Positions 8,572-16,318 are shown, counted from the stretch's first letter. The stretch: DNA of 58,960 nucleotides from Actinoplanes sp. TFC3 (GCF_001553785.1 NZ_LOJP01000001.1:1440618-1499577); one strand, 5' to 3'. Program-made: numbers and translations. Notes: generated by a model not told the origin, from the sequence alone.

Positions 8572-9297
8572 GTGGAGGAGGGGCTGAACAGTTCTGTTGC
8601 TGCTCTGCTCTGCACGCCCACGGGTCGCTACTTCGTAAAGGCGCTGCCCTCCGATCATCGCTGGGTATGGACGCAGGCCCGCGAAGCAGAGATAGCTGAC
8701 TTCGTCAAGCCAGTAGCTCCAGCGCTCCATAAGCGCGTCGTACATTTCGGCTGGGATGTGCTTGTCTTCGAAGCACTGGAGGGGCACCAGGCCGACTACG
8801 CCCCAGGCTCAGACGATCTCCACCATGCCGCCGATTTGCTTACTCGGATCGGCGAACTCAGTTGTCCCAACCTTGCCTTGCGGCAGGCGGAGCAGCGCTT
8901 GCAGGCGTACACCGATGCGAGCGAGCTGCAATACTTCGCCGGTGGAGCGCTACTGCACACGGACCTGAACAATGCCAATGTCATCGTCGGCGGGCGTCAG
9001 ACGCGCATCGTTGATTGGGGCTGGGCGACGCGCGGCGCGCCGTGGCTTGATGCTGGCTACTGGGTGATCTGGCTGATCGCCGCCGGTCACAACCCCCGTG
9101 CCGCTGAACAGTGGGCCGAACAAGTCCCCGCCTGGCGGACAGCGCCGCCGCAAGGCGTCGCAGCTTTCGCAGCGGCAAACGCGAGAATGTGGTCAGAAGC
9201 CGGAGGAGGTAATCCTGATCCTTGGATTCGCCGCCTTGTTGATGCCTCCGCAATGTGGAATCAACATCGGCTGACAGGGCGACCAGCACATGGATAG
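8572..9297 (+). pseudogene. 5'-truncated copy of the element's APH-fold kinase
   Basis: The frame matches the intact kinase at 17682-18488 from EGLNSSVAALL onward, with most residues identical, including LLHTDLNNANVIVGG and RIVDWGWATRGAPWLDAGYW. It lacks the first ~30 residues (strands and glycine loop region of the N-lobe): similarity begins at about 8571, in GGTGG(A/G)GG. No RBS or good start precedes it; it opens 6 bases after the GNAT stop. Similarity also continues a little past the stop codon (GGATAxCCGGG). It probably is a remnant of an earlier insertion at the neighbouring tRNA-Arg site. Confidence 0.75.
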
Positions 9298-9472
9298 CCG
9301 GGACGGAACTCCTGCGACTTGAGCCAGCGTTTGCGCCTCACGCAGAAGCCCGCTCCGTGCAGCGAACGGACGGCGGGGCGCGACACCATCGCGTGACCCC
9401 CCGCATTGCGGTGCGACCAGCGAGCCCACAACCGCAGGTTCAGGGGTTTCCGATGTCTCGAGACATCACAAA

Positions 9473-9508
9473 GCGCGCCCGGCAGGATTCGAACCTGCGA
9501 CCGACGGA
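9473..9508. repeat. attL: left 36-bp direct repeat (tRNA-Arg 3' end)
   Basis: Identical over 36 bases to 21423-21458, which is the 3' third of the tRNA-Arg gene (T arm, acceptor strand and 3' half of the anticodon stem). The match breaks at 9509 (G for T), with scattered identity for four more bases. It is in the same orientation as the right copy, as required for site-specific integration. Confidence 0.9.
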
Positions 9509-9515
9509 GTAGAGG

Positions 9516-9616
9516 GGCGGGTGATCATGGGGGTCGCCGAGAGATCATCGATCATCATCCTGAGCAGGCGCTTCGGGGCTTCGCGAGGATGCGGTGATCA
9601 TCGGCGATCACCCGCC
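9516..9616. repeat. cluster of inverted repeats with GATCAT/GTGATC motifs beside attL
   Basis: GGCGGGTGATC (9516-9526) and GATCACCCGCC (9606-9616) are an exact inverted pair. The right arm also forms its own hairpin (GGTGATC-ATCGGC-GATCACC). Several more ATCATCGATCATCAT elements lie between. The cluster starts 8 bases inside attL, where arm-type integrase or excisionase sites would be expected. From 9617 to 9859 I see no gene. Confidence 0.7.
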
Positions 9617-9859
9617 TCAACCAGGAATCATGGCCATCGTCGGTAACAATTTCGGTACCGACGGCGGTACCAACGTGGCGTGATGGCGGTCCCGACAGGC
9701 TACCGGGCCACCAGTTACGTACAGCTCAAGCGGCCTCCCCTGCATGCCGGAGGCGTACATGGTCTGGCGCGCTAGCCGCCTCGGTGGCGCAACGACAAGG
9801 AGCCCGCCTCACCTAGTTGGGATAGAGTCGGGCCTCCCCTGCACTACTGGCAGACCGCC

Positions 9860-10858
9860 TTACGTCGCGTCCTTATCCTTGATCTGGAGAACGACAGGCC
9901 CGGTAGCGGTCGGGGCTATCAGAGCCTCGTAGTTCGGGGTCCTGCTCTCCGTCTTGGTTTCCCCTAGCAAGGTGTAGCGCACGGTCAATCCGTACGTGCC
10001 CGTCACGTGGATGACGCCGTACTTCAGATCGAACGATGGCCGAGCCGTCAGCAGGGGATCGCCGTTCATCGACCACCTGACCTTCTCGGAACCGCGCGGC
10101 GGCGTCCAGTCGGGGCACCCGGCGGGCATGGCTGAGCTGGCCCCTTGCACACACCGCTTGAAGGCGTTATTTAACTTCGCGGCTTTCGGTTCCCATGCCT
10201 GTTTGGGATCCTGCTTCTTCACATCAGGATCGCCGATGGCGGAGTGTTCCTTGATCGCCTGGACTTCCAGCTTGCCATCGATCCAGCTCACCTTGGCCCA
10301 GTAGGTCATGGGTGTTACCACGCGTTGCGGCTTTGTGGAAACGGTGTAGTCCGCCGAGATGACGACGGTTCCCAAGACGTCGAAATGCTTGTCGTCAGCG
10401 GTGTAGTTGACGAACGCGGCCTCGACCGGATTGCCGTAGAAGGTCCAATGAATGTTGGAGGCGTCGCCCATGGTTTCGTCGATGGACTGCGGGCAGTTGA
10501 CCGAGGCCGCCGAGGCCGCCGCCTGGCACTTATCGAGCCAGCTGCCGACGGATGCCGTTACAGCTGCGCTCTGCACCCCGGCCGGAAAGGGATCCGTCTG
10601 CGTTGGGAACGGCTCATCGGTCCCGAAGATGAGGTAGCCAACGACTAACAGAGCGATCAGTCCACCACCACCGCCGGTTGCCGCTACCGCCGTTCCAGCG
10701 CCCGAACCAGACTCCGACGACTCGCTGTCGTCTTCTCCGTAAGTTTGGTTGGCGTCGGGATTTATGATCGTCTTACTGTGATCGTGATAGTGGTAGTCGT
10801 TCCCAACGTTTATTGCGTCTCGGTCGGCATATCCGATCTGATCTCCCACCACGGTCAC
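9860..10858 (-). CDS. single-pass membrane protein with N-terminal DQIGYADRDAINV motif
   Basis: A 332-residue product. The N-terminus (VVGDQIGYADRDAINVGND, then a His-rich YHYHDH) precedes an acidic Ser/Glu linker, one glycine-flanked transmembrane helix (GGLIALLVVGYLIFG, ~85-100) and an exterior Cys-containing C-terminal region of ~220 residues with at least four Cys (DKCQ, VNCPQ, KRCVQ, AGCPD). No enzyme motif is visible. The start GTG overlaps the stop of the tiny upstream ORF (GTGA), which carries a closely similar motif. Such short repeat motifs before transmembrane or effector domains are seen in actinobacterial conflict proteins, but I cannot assign a function. Confidence 0.7.
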   Translation of the reverse strand: MTVVGDQIGYADRDAINVGNDYHYHDHSKTIINPDANQTYGEDDSESSESGSGAGTAVAATGGGGGLIALLVVGYLIFGTDEPFPTQTDPFPAGVQSAAVTASVGSWLDKCQAAASAASVNCPQSIDETMGDASNIHWTFYGNPVEAAFVNYTADDKHFDVLGTVVISADYTVSTKPQRVVTPMTYWAKVSWIDGKLEVQAIKEHSAIGDPDVKKQDPKQAWEPKAAKLNNAFKRCVQGASSAMPAGCPDWTPPRGSEKVRWSMNGDPLLTARPSFDLKYGVIHVTGTYGLTVRYTLLGETKTESRTPNYEALIAPTATGPVVLQIKDKDAT

Positions 10859-10944
10859 CTTTCACCGTGATCAGTGCCGCCATGAACGATATAGTCGTGT
10901 GCCACATTGATCTGATCTCGCTGAGCGATGCCGATCTGATTCAC
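10855..10944 (-). CDS. tiny ORF (29 aa, or 39 aa from a TTG) repeating the xQIGxAxRDxINV motif
   Basis: From GTG 10944 the frame reads MNQIGIAQRDQINVAHDYIV followed by HGGTDHGER, and its stop overlaps the start of the next gene (GTGA). An in-frame TTG at 10974 would add ten residues. The peptide aligns with residues ~4-24 of the downstream protein (DQIGYADRDAINVGNDYHYH): Q-I-G, R-D, I-N-V, D-Y and H are shared. This suggests a duplicated first module that has become separate, or a leader that shares a binding partner. Short and without homologue evidence. Confidence 0.45.
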   Translation of the reverse strand: MNQIGIAQRDQINVAHDYIVHGGTDHGER

Positions 10945-11017
10945 GGCCGACTGGCTGGCGTTTCGCTGAGGCAACGACGCAGCCGGATTCCCGTCTTCCC
11001 TGGTCGACCCGACACGC

Positions 11018-11191
11018 TCAAAACTCGGTGCGAAACGTGGCGATCACACCAACGATCGCCACTGGCAAAGCAAGGATGTTCGCCCAAGCGGCAGCACCGT
11101 TAAGACTCCCGCTAACGATCATAATCAGCGAGACAATAATGATCAGAAAGAGCACAGAGATGGTCCGATGTCGTTTGGGCACGACGTCCAT
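11018..11191 (-). CDS. 57-aa two-helix membrane protein
   Basis: ATG 11191 opens a 57-codon frame: MDVVPKRHRTISVLFLIIIV and then SLIMIVSG, a short polar turn (SLNGAAAW), and a second helix (ANILALPVAIVGVIATF) ending RTEF. Positively charged residues precede helix 1. It is the first gene of a minus-strand run (11191 to 9860) with the motif ORF and the membrane protein; the gap to the next frame is 73 bases (43 if the TTG start is used). It resembles other tiny 2-TM proteins that accompany conflict-system effectors, but no family is recognised. No strong RBS is visible. Confidence 0.6.
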   Translation of the reverse strand: MDVVPKRHRTISVLFLIIIVSLIMIVSGSLNGAAAWANILALPVAIVGVIATFRTEF

Positions 11192-12094
11192 GATGAGCGA
11201 TGAATGTGAGTCACGGAAGCATCGCGGTCGATTGTCTTTGATCTGACAGTCGGCCCAGTCGCTCTGACCGATCTCGCGAACCCATGATCTATTCGCTGTT
11301 CAGTCTACCCCTGGGGGTATGACCCACTGGCGCTCGGGACGAGGACCGCCGGGTGATAGCAGCTCCGAACTTGCCACGGTTTAGAAGTCGACGTTGCGGC
11401 GCTTACCACCCGCCGACCTGCTGCATCAGTTAAGGCGCCGCGTCCAGCGTGGTGATCCCGAAGGATAGCCGGCTCGGACTGTTCGGGCTTCGGGTGTCGG
11501 CCCGCAGCTTGGGCTCCTCGATGAATCGGTGTTCTTCAAGATCGGCTCAACAACGCGGCCATCCGCCGACACGCAGCGCACAGGCGCAACGCCTCGGTTG
11601 GCAACGCGGTGTCACAACCGGTCTTGCAGACCAGTGAGGATCTTTCTGTAAAAGGATCAAGGCGGCCCGAACGCGCCGCTCACGCCGCCGACCCAGGGTG
11701 TGTGTGCGAGTGCCGCCGCTGTCGCTTGGCCCGCGTCGGCGGCGGCCCATCGACGGGCGTGCAACTGCGGCTCGGATTGCCGCGACGACCCCGACTTGGC
11801 CTACTGGGTCCTTACCAGGTGTCATGAGGTCCTGACGGCGTGCCTTGCTTGTCAGCACAAGGTCAATCTGATCCTTGAACGCGATCCGCACCACGGCCCA
11901 TATTTTGATCGGCGCAAGAGTTCGATCACGAATCTGACAGTTTAATGTGGATGGCGCGAGGAGTGTCTATTTTGGATCCGGCCGTACTTCTCACTTGAGG
12001 CGTGGGCCACCTTGCGCCGGCTCCTTGCCCTCCCTGATGTGAGCGGCCGACACATGCGCCATCCACGGCTGGCCGGCTGGAGCGGGAACAACGG
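11192..12094. other. gene-poor 0.9-kb stretch inside the element
   Basis: No convincing gene on either strand. The longest frames give Arg/Pro/Cys-rich translations, and one minus-strand frame contains the meaningless SGGTRTHTLG string often seen in false ORFs. The region separates the minus-strand membrane cluster from the plus-strand SepF operon and must contain both promoters, though no clear -35/-10 pair stands out. Confidence 0.5.
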
Positions 12095-12571
12095 GTGAAT
12101 CAAAACTTCACGGCACTCGGATACGTTGCCGTACTGATTTCAGCGGCCACCTCTCTTCTAATTGTATGCGCCGCACTGGCCTTCTCCTTCCGTGGAATTC
12201 GTCGACCCGGAAGGCTCAATACTGCCCCCGGGAACCGCCTACCGTCGGCCACCCCGTGGGTTACCAGCGAGCTCGATCAGGCCCTCGACGCTGCCGTCGC
12301 ATTGAATCCATACAATGTCGGAAGGAAAGCACTGCAGGCCATCCACTTGGCGAACGCGGTTCGCTATTCACCAAATGACTACTCGACTGCCGCACGCGAG
12401 GTGGCAGATTCGTACAGGCAAAATCGCATCGTCTCGCTCGACCTTTCGAATATGAATTCGCAGTCGGCGGTTAGGCTTGTCGACTTCTGTAGCGGCCTAT
12501 TGGCCGCAAAGTCCGGTTGGATTTTCCGGCCGTCAGACTTCGTCATCATATTGACTCCCGGAGTCGAGTAA
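12095..12571 (+). CDS. membrane-anchored SepF-domain protein
   Basis: 158 residues. An N-terminal transmembrane helix (~9-33, VAVLISAATSLLIVCAALAF) is followed by a Pro/Arg linker and then a SepF/YlmF (DUF552) domain at ~91-156: YSPNDYSTAAREVADSYRQN, then IVSLDLSNMNSQSAVRLVDF, then CSGLLAAKSGWIF and VIILTP. This follows the SepF pattern 'Y..A..IA..LR....V..NL......A.R.vDF..G' closely. Core SepF tethers FtsZ to the membrane through an amphipathic N-terminal helix; here a true transmembrane helix replaces it. It is first in an operon with a SLATT-like protein and a 2-TM protein on a mobile element, so a role other than routine division is likely. Codon use is AT-richer than the chromosome. Confidence 0.75.
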   Translation: MNQNFTALGYVAVLISAATSLLIVCAALAFSFRGIRRPGRLNTAPGNRLPSATPWVTSELDQALDAAVALNPYNVGRKALQAIHLANAVRYSPNDYSTAAREVADSYRQNRIVSLDLSNMNSQSAVRLVDFCSGLLAAKSGWIFRPSDFVIILTPGVE

Positions 12572-12613
12572 GCACTTGACTGTGAATTCACCTCAAGTCA
12601 TGAAGGGACCGAA

Positions 12614-13441
12614 GTGCCGCCACCCAACACCGAGCAATTGTTGCTACTAAGCCATCAGATTCGGGAGACCGACCACGCGCTGGCAGTGGCTCGGCGACGG
12701 TCACGTTGGTCGAACATCGCGATGCTTCTCGGCCCGCTGCTTGGTCTAGTGTTGTACGCAATGGCCTGGGTGCCCCTGATACCGAAGCGCGTGCTGATAG
12801 CCATTTACATACCTGCAATTCCTATTGCAGTGCTATTCGGCGTCGCCTCTTACTACTACAAGCGCAATCCAGGATATCCCTCCATAAACGAACGTGGCGG
12901 AAAATCATTCATTTCTGCGGGCAATTTGGAATTGAAGGTCGCGCAGCAACGCGATGCGCGGAAATTGCTACTTGCGAACGTGGATACGCCACCAAAGGTT
13001 CGGCGAGTAACTTACAAGGAAGATGCTTATTCTGACATCGACATACTTAGGGGAGAAAGTAAGAACTACCGCAGTGTCAACAACTTTCTACAAGGAATAA
13101 TCATTATTGGCTCTTTGGCCGCTACCGGAGCGTCGGGTATCGCGACCGAGGTGCCCGTCCTGCGTTGGGTGACATTGGGTTTGACCTTTACCGTTGGCAT
13201 TGCTAGTGGGTTCATGGGCTACTTCAAGTACAAGGAGCGCAGCTTCTATCTGCAGCAGACGGCAGATGCAATTGAAAGTGAGTGGGAAGCGGTAGAAATC
13301 GGTGTCGGGAGATACCGAAACATGCCAGAGTCCGAAGCACTTGCAGAATTCGTCGAGGAGGTTCACCGACTCAAGTCTGAACAGAAGAAGCGGCAGCAGA
13401 ACCTCGAACAGCCGCCGGACGTCAGGAATGCAGATGACTAA
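12614..13441 (+). CDS. DUF4231/SLATT-like four-helix membrane protein
   Basis: 275 residues with two pairs of transmembrane helices (~34-53 and 60-82; ~158-176 and 184-205) separated by a charged cytoplasmic region, and a long helical Lys/Glu/Gln C-terminus after FKYKERSFYLQQTADAIESE. The layout and the post-TM pattern 'F.Y..R...Y..TA.ALE.E...' fit DUF4231, a member of the SLATT superfamily predicted to form pores in bacterial conflict systems. GTG 12614 is preceded by GAAGGGA at good spacing. It sits 42 bases after the SepF-domain gene and overlaps the small 2-TM gene. No nucleotide-second-messenger synthase is nearby. Confidence 0.72.
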   Translation: MPPPNTEQLLLLSHQIRETDHALAVARRRSRWSNIAMLLGPLLGLVLYAMAWVPLIPKRVLIAIYIPAIPIAVLFGVASYYYKRNPGYPSINERGGKSFISAGNLELKVAQQRDARKLLLANVDTPPKVRRVTYKEDAYSDIDILRGESKNYRSVNNFLQGIIIIGSLAATGASGIATEVPVLRWVTLGLTFTVGIASGFMGYFKYKERSFYLQQTADAIESEWEAVEIGVGRYRNMPESEALAEFVEEVHRLKSEQKKRQQNLEQPPDVRNADD

Positions 13442-13640
13442 TGCCCTGCGCGGGCCGTCCGACTTGTGGCTTCAGGTCATCGGCCTAGCGGCATTCTCAA
13501 CGGTTTTGATTTTTAGTCTATTGGCTTGGCGTAAGGGCCGAAGCGCTTCCTCGCATGAGGACGGATATGTTAGGGCGCTTTTCCTTGTCGGATTTTTGGT
13601 TCTGATTATAGGAGTCGTACTACTTCTCATACCTCACTGA
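13434..13640 (+). CDS. 68-aa two-helix membrane protein
   Basis: ATG 13434 overlaps the end of the SLATT-like gene by 8 bases. The product has two hydrophobic helices (DLWLQVIGLAAFSTVLIFSL and ALFLVGFLVLIIGVVLLLIP) joined by a basic, polar loop (RKGRSASSHEDGY). The overlap implies co-translation with the SLATT protein, so it may be a partner, inhibitor or pore subunit. No homologue recognised. Its AT-rich codons match the two genes upstream. Confidence 0.65.
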   Translation: MTNALRGPSDLWLQVIGLAAFSTVLIFSLLAWRKGRSASSHEDGYVRALFLVGFLVLIIGVVLLLIPH

Positions 13641-13672
13641 ACGGACCTGACGTTCATCCCGTTTAATCGAGG

Positions 13673-14242
13673 CTATTCCGCACTGACGTCGATCGTCTTG
13701 CGGAGCCGATTGATGGCCGAGACCAGGTCAGCCCATGGGAAGAGAGCGGCGGCCGGCGGCCCCATGTTCGGAGTTGGCAGGGGATAACGGTCCGGGTCGA
13801 AGAGCAACTCGACGCCCCACGACCGGAGCGCCTGCACGCTGGCCATGAAGGCCGGATGGCGGGCGAGCGCCACGTTCGGTGTGGGGACCGCGATGATTGG
13901 CAGCGGCAGGCCGATGGCCTCGTTCAGCATGCCGAGGGCGAGCGTGTCGCTTGCTCCCGATGCCATCTTGTTGATGGTGTTGAACGTGGCGGGAGCGATC
14001 ACATACGCGTCGGGAAAAGGCAGGACATCGGGCTCGTCTGGCTGCTTGTAGTCGTAGCGGACCTGGTGGCCGGTGATGGCCGCGATCTCGTCGAGGTTCA
14101 TGAACCTCACGGCGGATGGTGTTGCGATGACGCACACGTGCCAACCGTCGGCTTGCATCTGGGAGATGAAGCTGGGCAGGTCGGCGGCGGGGCGTCCGCC
14201 GCACGCCACGACGTAGAGCACGGGTTGACCGTGGGTTGGCAT
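13673..14242 (-). CDS. flavoprotein of the EpiD/Dfp (HFCD) fold, catalytic His not conserved
   Basis: A 189-residue FMN-binding Rossmann-like protein. The segment PATFNTINKMASGASDTL matches the PASANTxxKxAxGxxD motif of the EpiD/CoaC family, and VCVIATPSAVRFM fits the N-terminal FMN-phosphate region. The position of the family's active-site His (about 8 residues before the D of xADxxxxAPAT) is occupied by Glu in DEPDVLPFPDA by my alignment, so cysteine-decarboxylase activity is doubtful. It is divergent from the XRE regulator, 69 bases away, a pairing frequent in actinobacteria. It may act on a small molecule or be a redox partner for the neighbouring peptide locus. Confidence 0.8.
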   Translation of the reverse strand: MPTHGQPVLYVVACGGRPAADLPSFISQMQADGWHVCVIATPSAVRFMNLDEIAAITGHQVRYDYKQPDEPDVLPFPDAYVIAPATFNTINKMASGASDTLALGMLNEAIGLPLPIIAVPTPNVALARHPAFMASVQALRSWGVELLFDPDRYPLPTPNMGPPAAALFPWADLVSAINRLRKTIDVSAE

Positions 14243-14311
14243 ACCGCTCCATCACTCGACCGATAACTTTGCCCGGTAGTCCGAGCCCAAGCGCTGACGT
14301 ATCGTCATCCC

Positions 14312-15514
14312 ATGGTTGCGGACCGGCGAGAATCCGGCACCGCGCTGGACCATATCGGAGTACGGGTCCGCCGTTGGCGGCTCAAGCGTAATCTCAGCCA
14401 GCGCGTGCTTGCGGACCTGGCTGGCCTGACTCAGGGATACATCGCGCAGATCGAGGCGGGAACAGCTCCGCTCGACAAGCGCAGTACGCAACTCGCGCTC
14501 GCCAAGGCACTGCAAGTCTCGTTGGCCGACCTGACCGGGCAGCCCTACGATCCCACCACCCTGGAGCATGCGACAGCGGTACGTCACCTTCCCCCGCTGA
14601 GGGCAGCACTCGCGGAGCTGGCGTTCGGCTCGACCGGCGCTCCGGACGATGGTCCAACGGATCTTGCAGCCGCCGTGCGCGACGTCACCGAGCTACACAA
14701 CGCCTGCCGTTACGACGATCTCGTCGCCGACCTCCCGGGCTTGCTCTTGACGCTGGGTGGTAGGCGAGACGATCCCGTGTCGGTTCGTCGCCTGGTGTGG
14801 GTGACGTATGCGACGACCTTCGCAGCGAAGTACCTCGGGCACGCCGATCTAGCGATGCTGGCCGCGCAGCAGTGTCGGGAGGCCGCCGCTCTCCTGGCGG
14901 ACGAACCGGAGTGGCTGGGGATGGCCGAGTTCGCCATCGTGCACACCCTGCCAGCCGAGTCACGGGCGCTGCCGTTGCAGCGGGCCGGCCGGGCGATCGA
15001 TCTCCTGGAGATGGCCGCTGATCACCCACGCGCCGGACAGGTTCACGGCATGCTGCACCTGAGCGCCGCCATGCTGGCGGCGATCGGCGGAGACGCGTCG
15101 ACAAGCCGGACCCATCTTCGCGAGGCGCGCGGATCCGCTGGCCGGCTCGGCGAGGGCAACTTCGGGCAACTGTGGTTCGGGCCGACGAACGTCGAGATCT
15201 GGCGGCTCGGCGTGCTCGCCGAGCTTGGCGACGGTGGTGCGTTCGTGAACACGCCAACGCTCGACATATCAGCCATCGGCTCATCGAATCGCCGGGCGAC
15301 CATGTATGCCGACCTCGGCAGGTGCCTTGCCCAGACCCGCAAGCACGACGGCGAGGCGATGGCTGCCCTGCTCCGCGCTGAAACGATCGCGCCGCAACGG
15401 GTCCGTCTGTCGCCGCTCGTACGGGAGACCGTGGGCTCAATGCTGCGCCGAGCGCGCCGTTCAGCAGGTGGGCGAGATCTGCAAGCCCTCGCCGCACGGC
15501 TCGGCACTGCGTGA
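14312..15514 (+). CDS. XRE-family regulator with C-terminal TPR-like helical domain
   Basis: 400 residues. The N-terminus carries an XRE helix-turn-helix (~15-75: IGVRVRRWRLKRNLSQRVLA, then GLTQGYIAQIEAGTAPLDKR). The remainder is Ala/Leu-rich helical repeats, as in signal-sensing XRE-TPR proteins. It is the first gene of the plus-strand run that leads to the radical SAM gene; about 100 bases separate it from the next gene. It probably controls the peptide locus or the divergent flavoprotein. ATG at 14312 is the obvious start. Confidence 0.88.
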   Translation: MVADRRESGTALDHIGVRVRRWRLKRNLSQRVLADLAGLTQGYIAQIEAGTAPLDKRSTQLALAKALQVSLADLTGQPYDPTTLEHATAVRHLPPLRAALAELAFGSTGAPDDGPTDLAAAVRDVTELHNACRYDDLVADLPGLLLTLGGRRDDPVSVRRLVWVTYATTFAAKYLGHADLAMLAAQQCREAAALLADEPEWLGMAEFAIVHTLPAESRALPLQRAGRAIDLLEMAADHPRAGQVHGMLHLSAAMLAAIGGDASTSRTHLREARGSAGRLGEGNFGQLWFGPTNVEIWRLGVLAELGDGGAFVNTPTLDISAIGSSNRRATMYADLGRCLAQTRKHDGEAMAALLRAETIAPQRVRLSPLVRETVGSMLRRARRSAGGRDLQALAARLGTA

Positions 15515-15617
15515 TTACTGCCTCTAATCATTCCTGCCTGGAGTGACCATAGCGTCACAACCGTTGAGGACGGGCGATCACCGCCTGACCTGCACCGACG
15601 GGAGGGGCGTGTACGAG

Positions 15618-15911
15618 ATGGCAAGCCTGGAAGGCCGGCCTCAACCGGGCAAGGCATCGACGACGTACTACGCGATGTCGGCCGACCAGCAGTTGAGTGA
15701 AGCGCAACGGGTACTCGACACGCACATCACTTCGAGCGGCACTAACCGTTGCCTGGAGTGCGGCACCTGCGGTCCGTGTTGGAGGCGGGAGAACGCGGTA
15801 GTTGTCTTCTCCCGGACTCTGCGGCTACCGACCCGTCAGCCCGGGGCCAGTCAACCCGAGTTGATCAACGCTCGTCGAATGCCGACCACGCGGCTTCCAC
15901 TCGCGGGCTAG
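15618..15911 (+). CDS. small Cys-motif protein (97 aa)
   Basis: From ATG 15618 (GGGAGGGG 11 bases upstream) the product has a helical first half (ADQQLSEAQRVLDTHITSS) and a compact Cys cluster, RCLECGTCGPCWRRE (CxxCxxCxxC), followed by VFSRTLRLPTRQPG. The cluster could bind zinc or an Fe-S centre. An ATG at 15675 would give a shorter product, and a GTG at 15609 a slightly longer one. It lies 10 bases upstream of the next gene and is part of the regulator-to-radical-SAM run. Similar small proteins accompany XRE regulators in actinobacteria as far as I recall; function unknown. Confidence 0.65.
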   Translation: MASLEGRPQPGKASTTYYAMSADQQLSEAQRVLDTHITSSGTNRCLECGTCGPCWRRENAVVVFSRTLRLPTRQPGASQPELINARRMPTTRLPLAG

Positions 15912-15921
15912 CGGTGCTCGG

Positions 15922-16302
15922 ATGCCGAAGCCAACAACCCTGCACGTGCCATCGCGGCCCGATTGGAACTGTCAGGCACCCGGTTGCGGACAGCCGTGGC
16001 CCTGCACCTCGCAGCGCGCGGAGCTACTGAGGACGTACCGACACGCGCGTTCGCCGTTACGGATCTACATGGCTTCCTACATGTACGACGCGATCGAGGA
16101 TGCCGTTCGGCATCCCTCCGAGAGCGAGATCGACTTCTGGCATCGGTTCATGGGGTGGGTCCCTCGTCTGCCGGATCCTCCGATCCTTCCGCCCATCGAC
16201 CAGGAAACCACGGGCGATCCAGCCGAGGTTGCGACCACTACGAGGCCGAGAGAGCCCTACAGCGCGGGTCACGCCCGCTGCGCACCGGACCGTCACCGCT
16301 AG
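15922..16302 (+). CDS. small conserved protein with W-x-C-x4-C-x3-WPC motif
   Basis: 126 residues from ATG 15922. The start, RPDWNCQAPGCGQPWPCTSQ, carries three Cys in a compact motif, followed by ELLRTYRHARSPLRIYMASY, then MYDAIEDAVRHPS and RFMGWVPRLP, which reads as a helical domain ending in an RFxGW signature. Database entries of this type are sometimes named flavin reductase, but nothing here shows flavin binding. It is tightly placed between the preceding Cys-motif gene (10 bases) and the radical SAM gene (16 bases), so it is probably a co-transcribed partner or accessory. Function unknown. Confidence 0.65.
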   Translation: MPKPTTLHVPSRPDWNCQAPGCGQPWPCTSQRAELLRTYRHARSPLRIYMASYMYDAIEDAVRHPSESEIDFWHRFMGWVPRLPDPPILPPIDQETTGDPAEVATTTRPREPYSAGHARCAPDRHR

Positions 16303-16318
16303 TCCCGAGGAGGAGCCG

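Noticed and set aside
9473..9511. Second tRNA gene
   Set aside because: Only the 3' part of tRNA-Arg is present; no D arm or 5' acceptor strand. It is the attachment-site copy.
11547..11894. Minus-strand frame of 115 codons in the element
   Set aside because: Contains the meaningless SGGTRTHTLG string and Arg/Pro-rich composition, with no RBS or context.
12095..12571. Core cell-division sepF
   Set aside because: It has a transmembrane helix instead of the amphipathic helix, is on a mobile element, and lacks division-cluster neighbours; it is treated as a SepF-domain paralogue.
13673..14242. Flavoprotein as a LanD-type decarboxylase of the candidate precursor
   Set aside because: The precursor ends in Arg, not Cys, and the flavoprotein's active-site His seems absent, so C-terminal oxidative decarboxylation is not supported.
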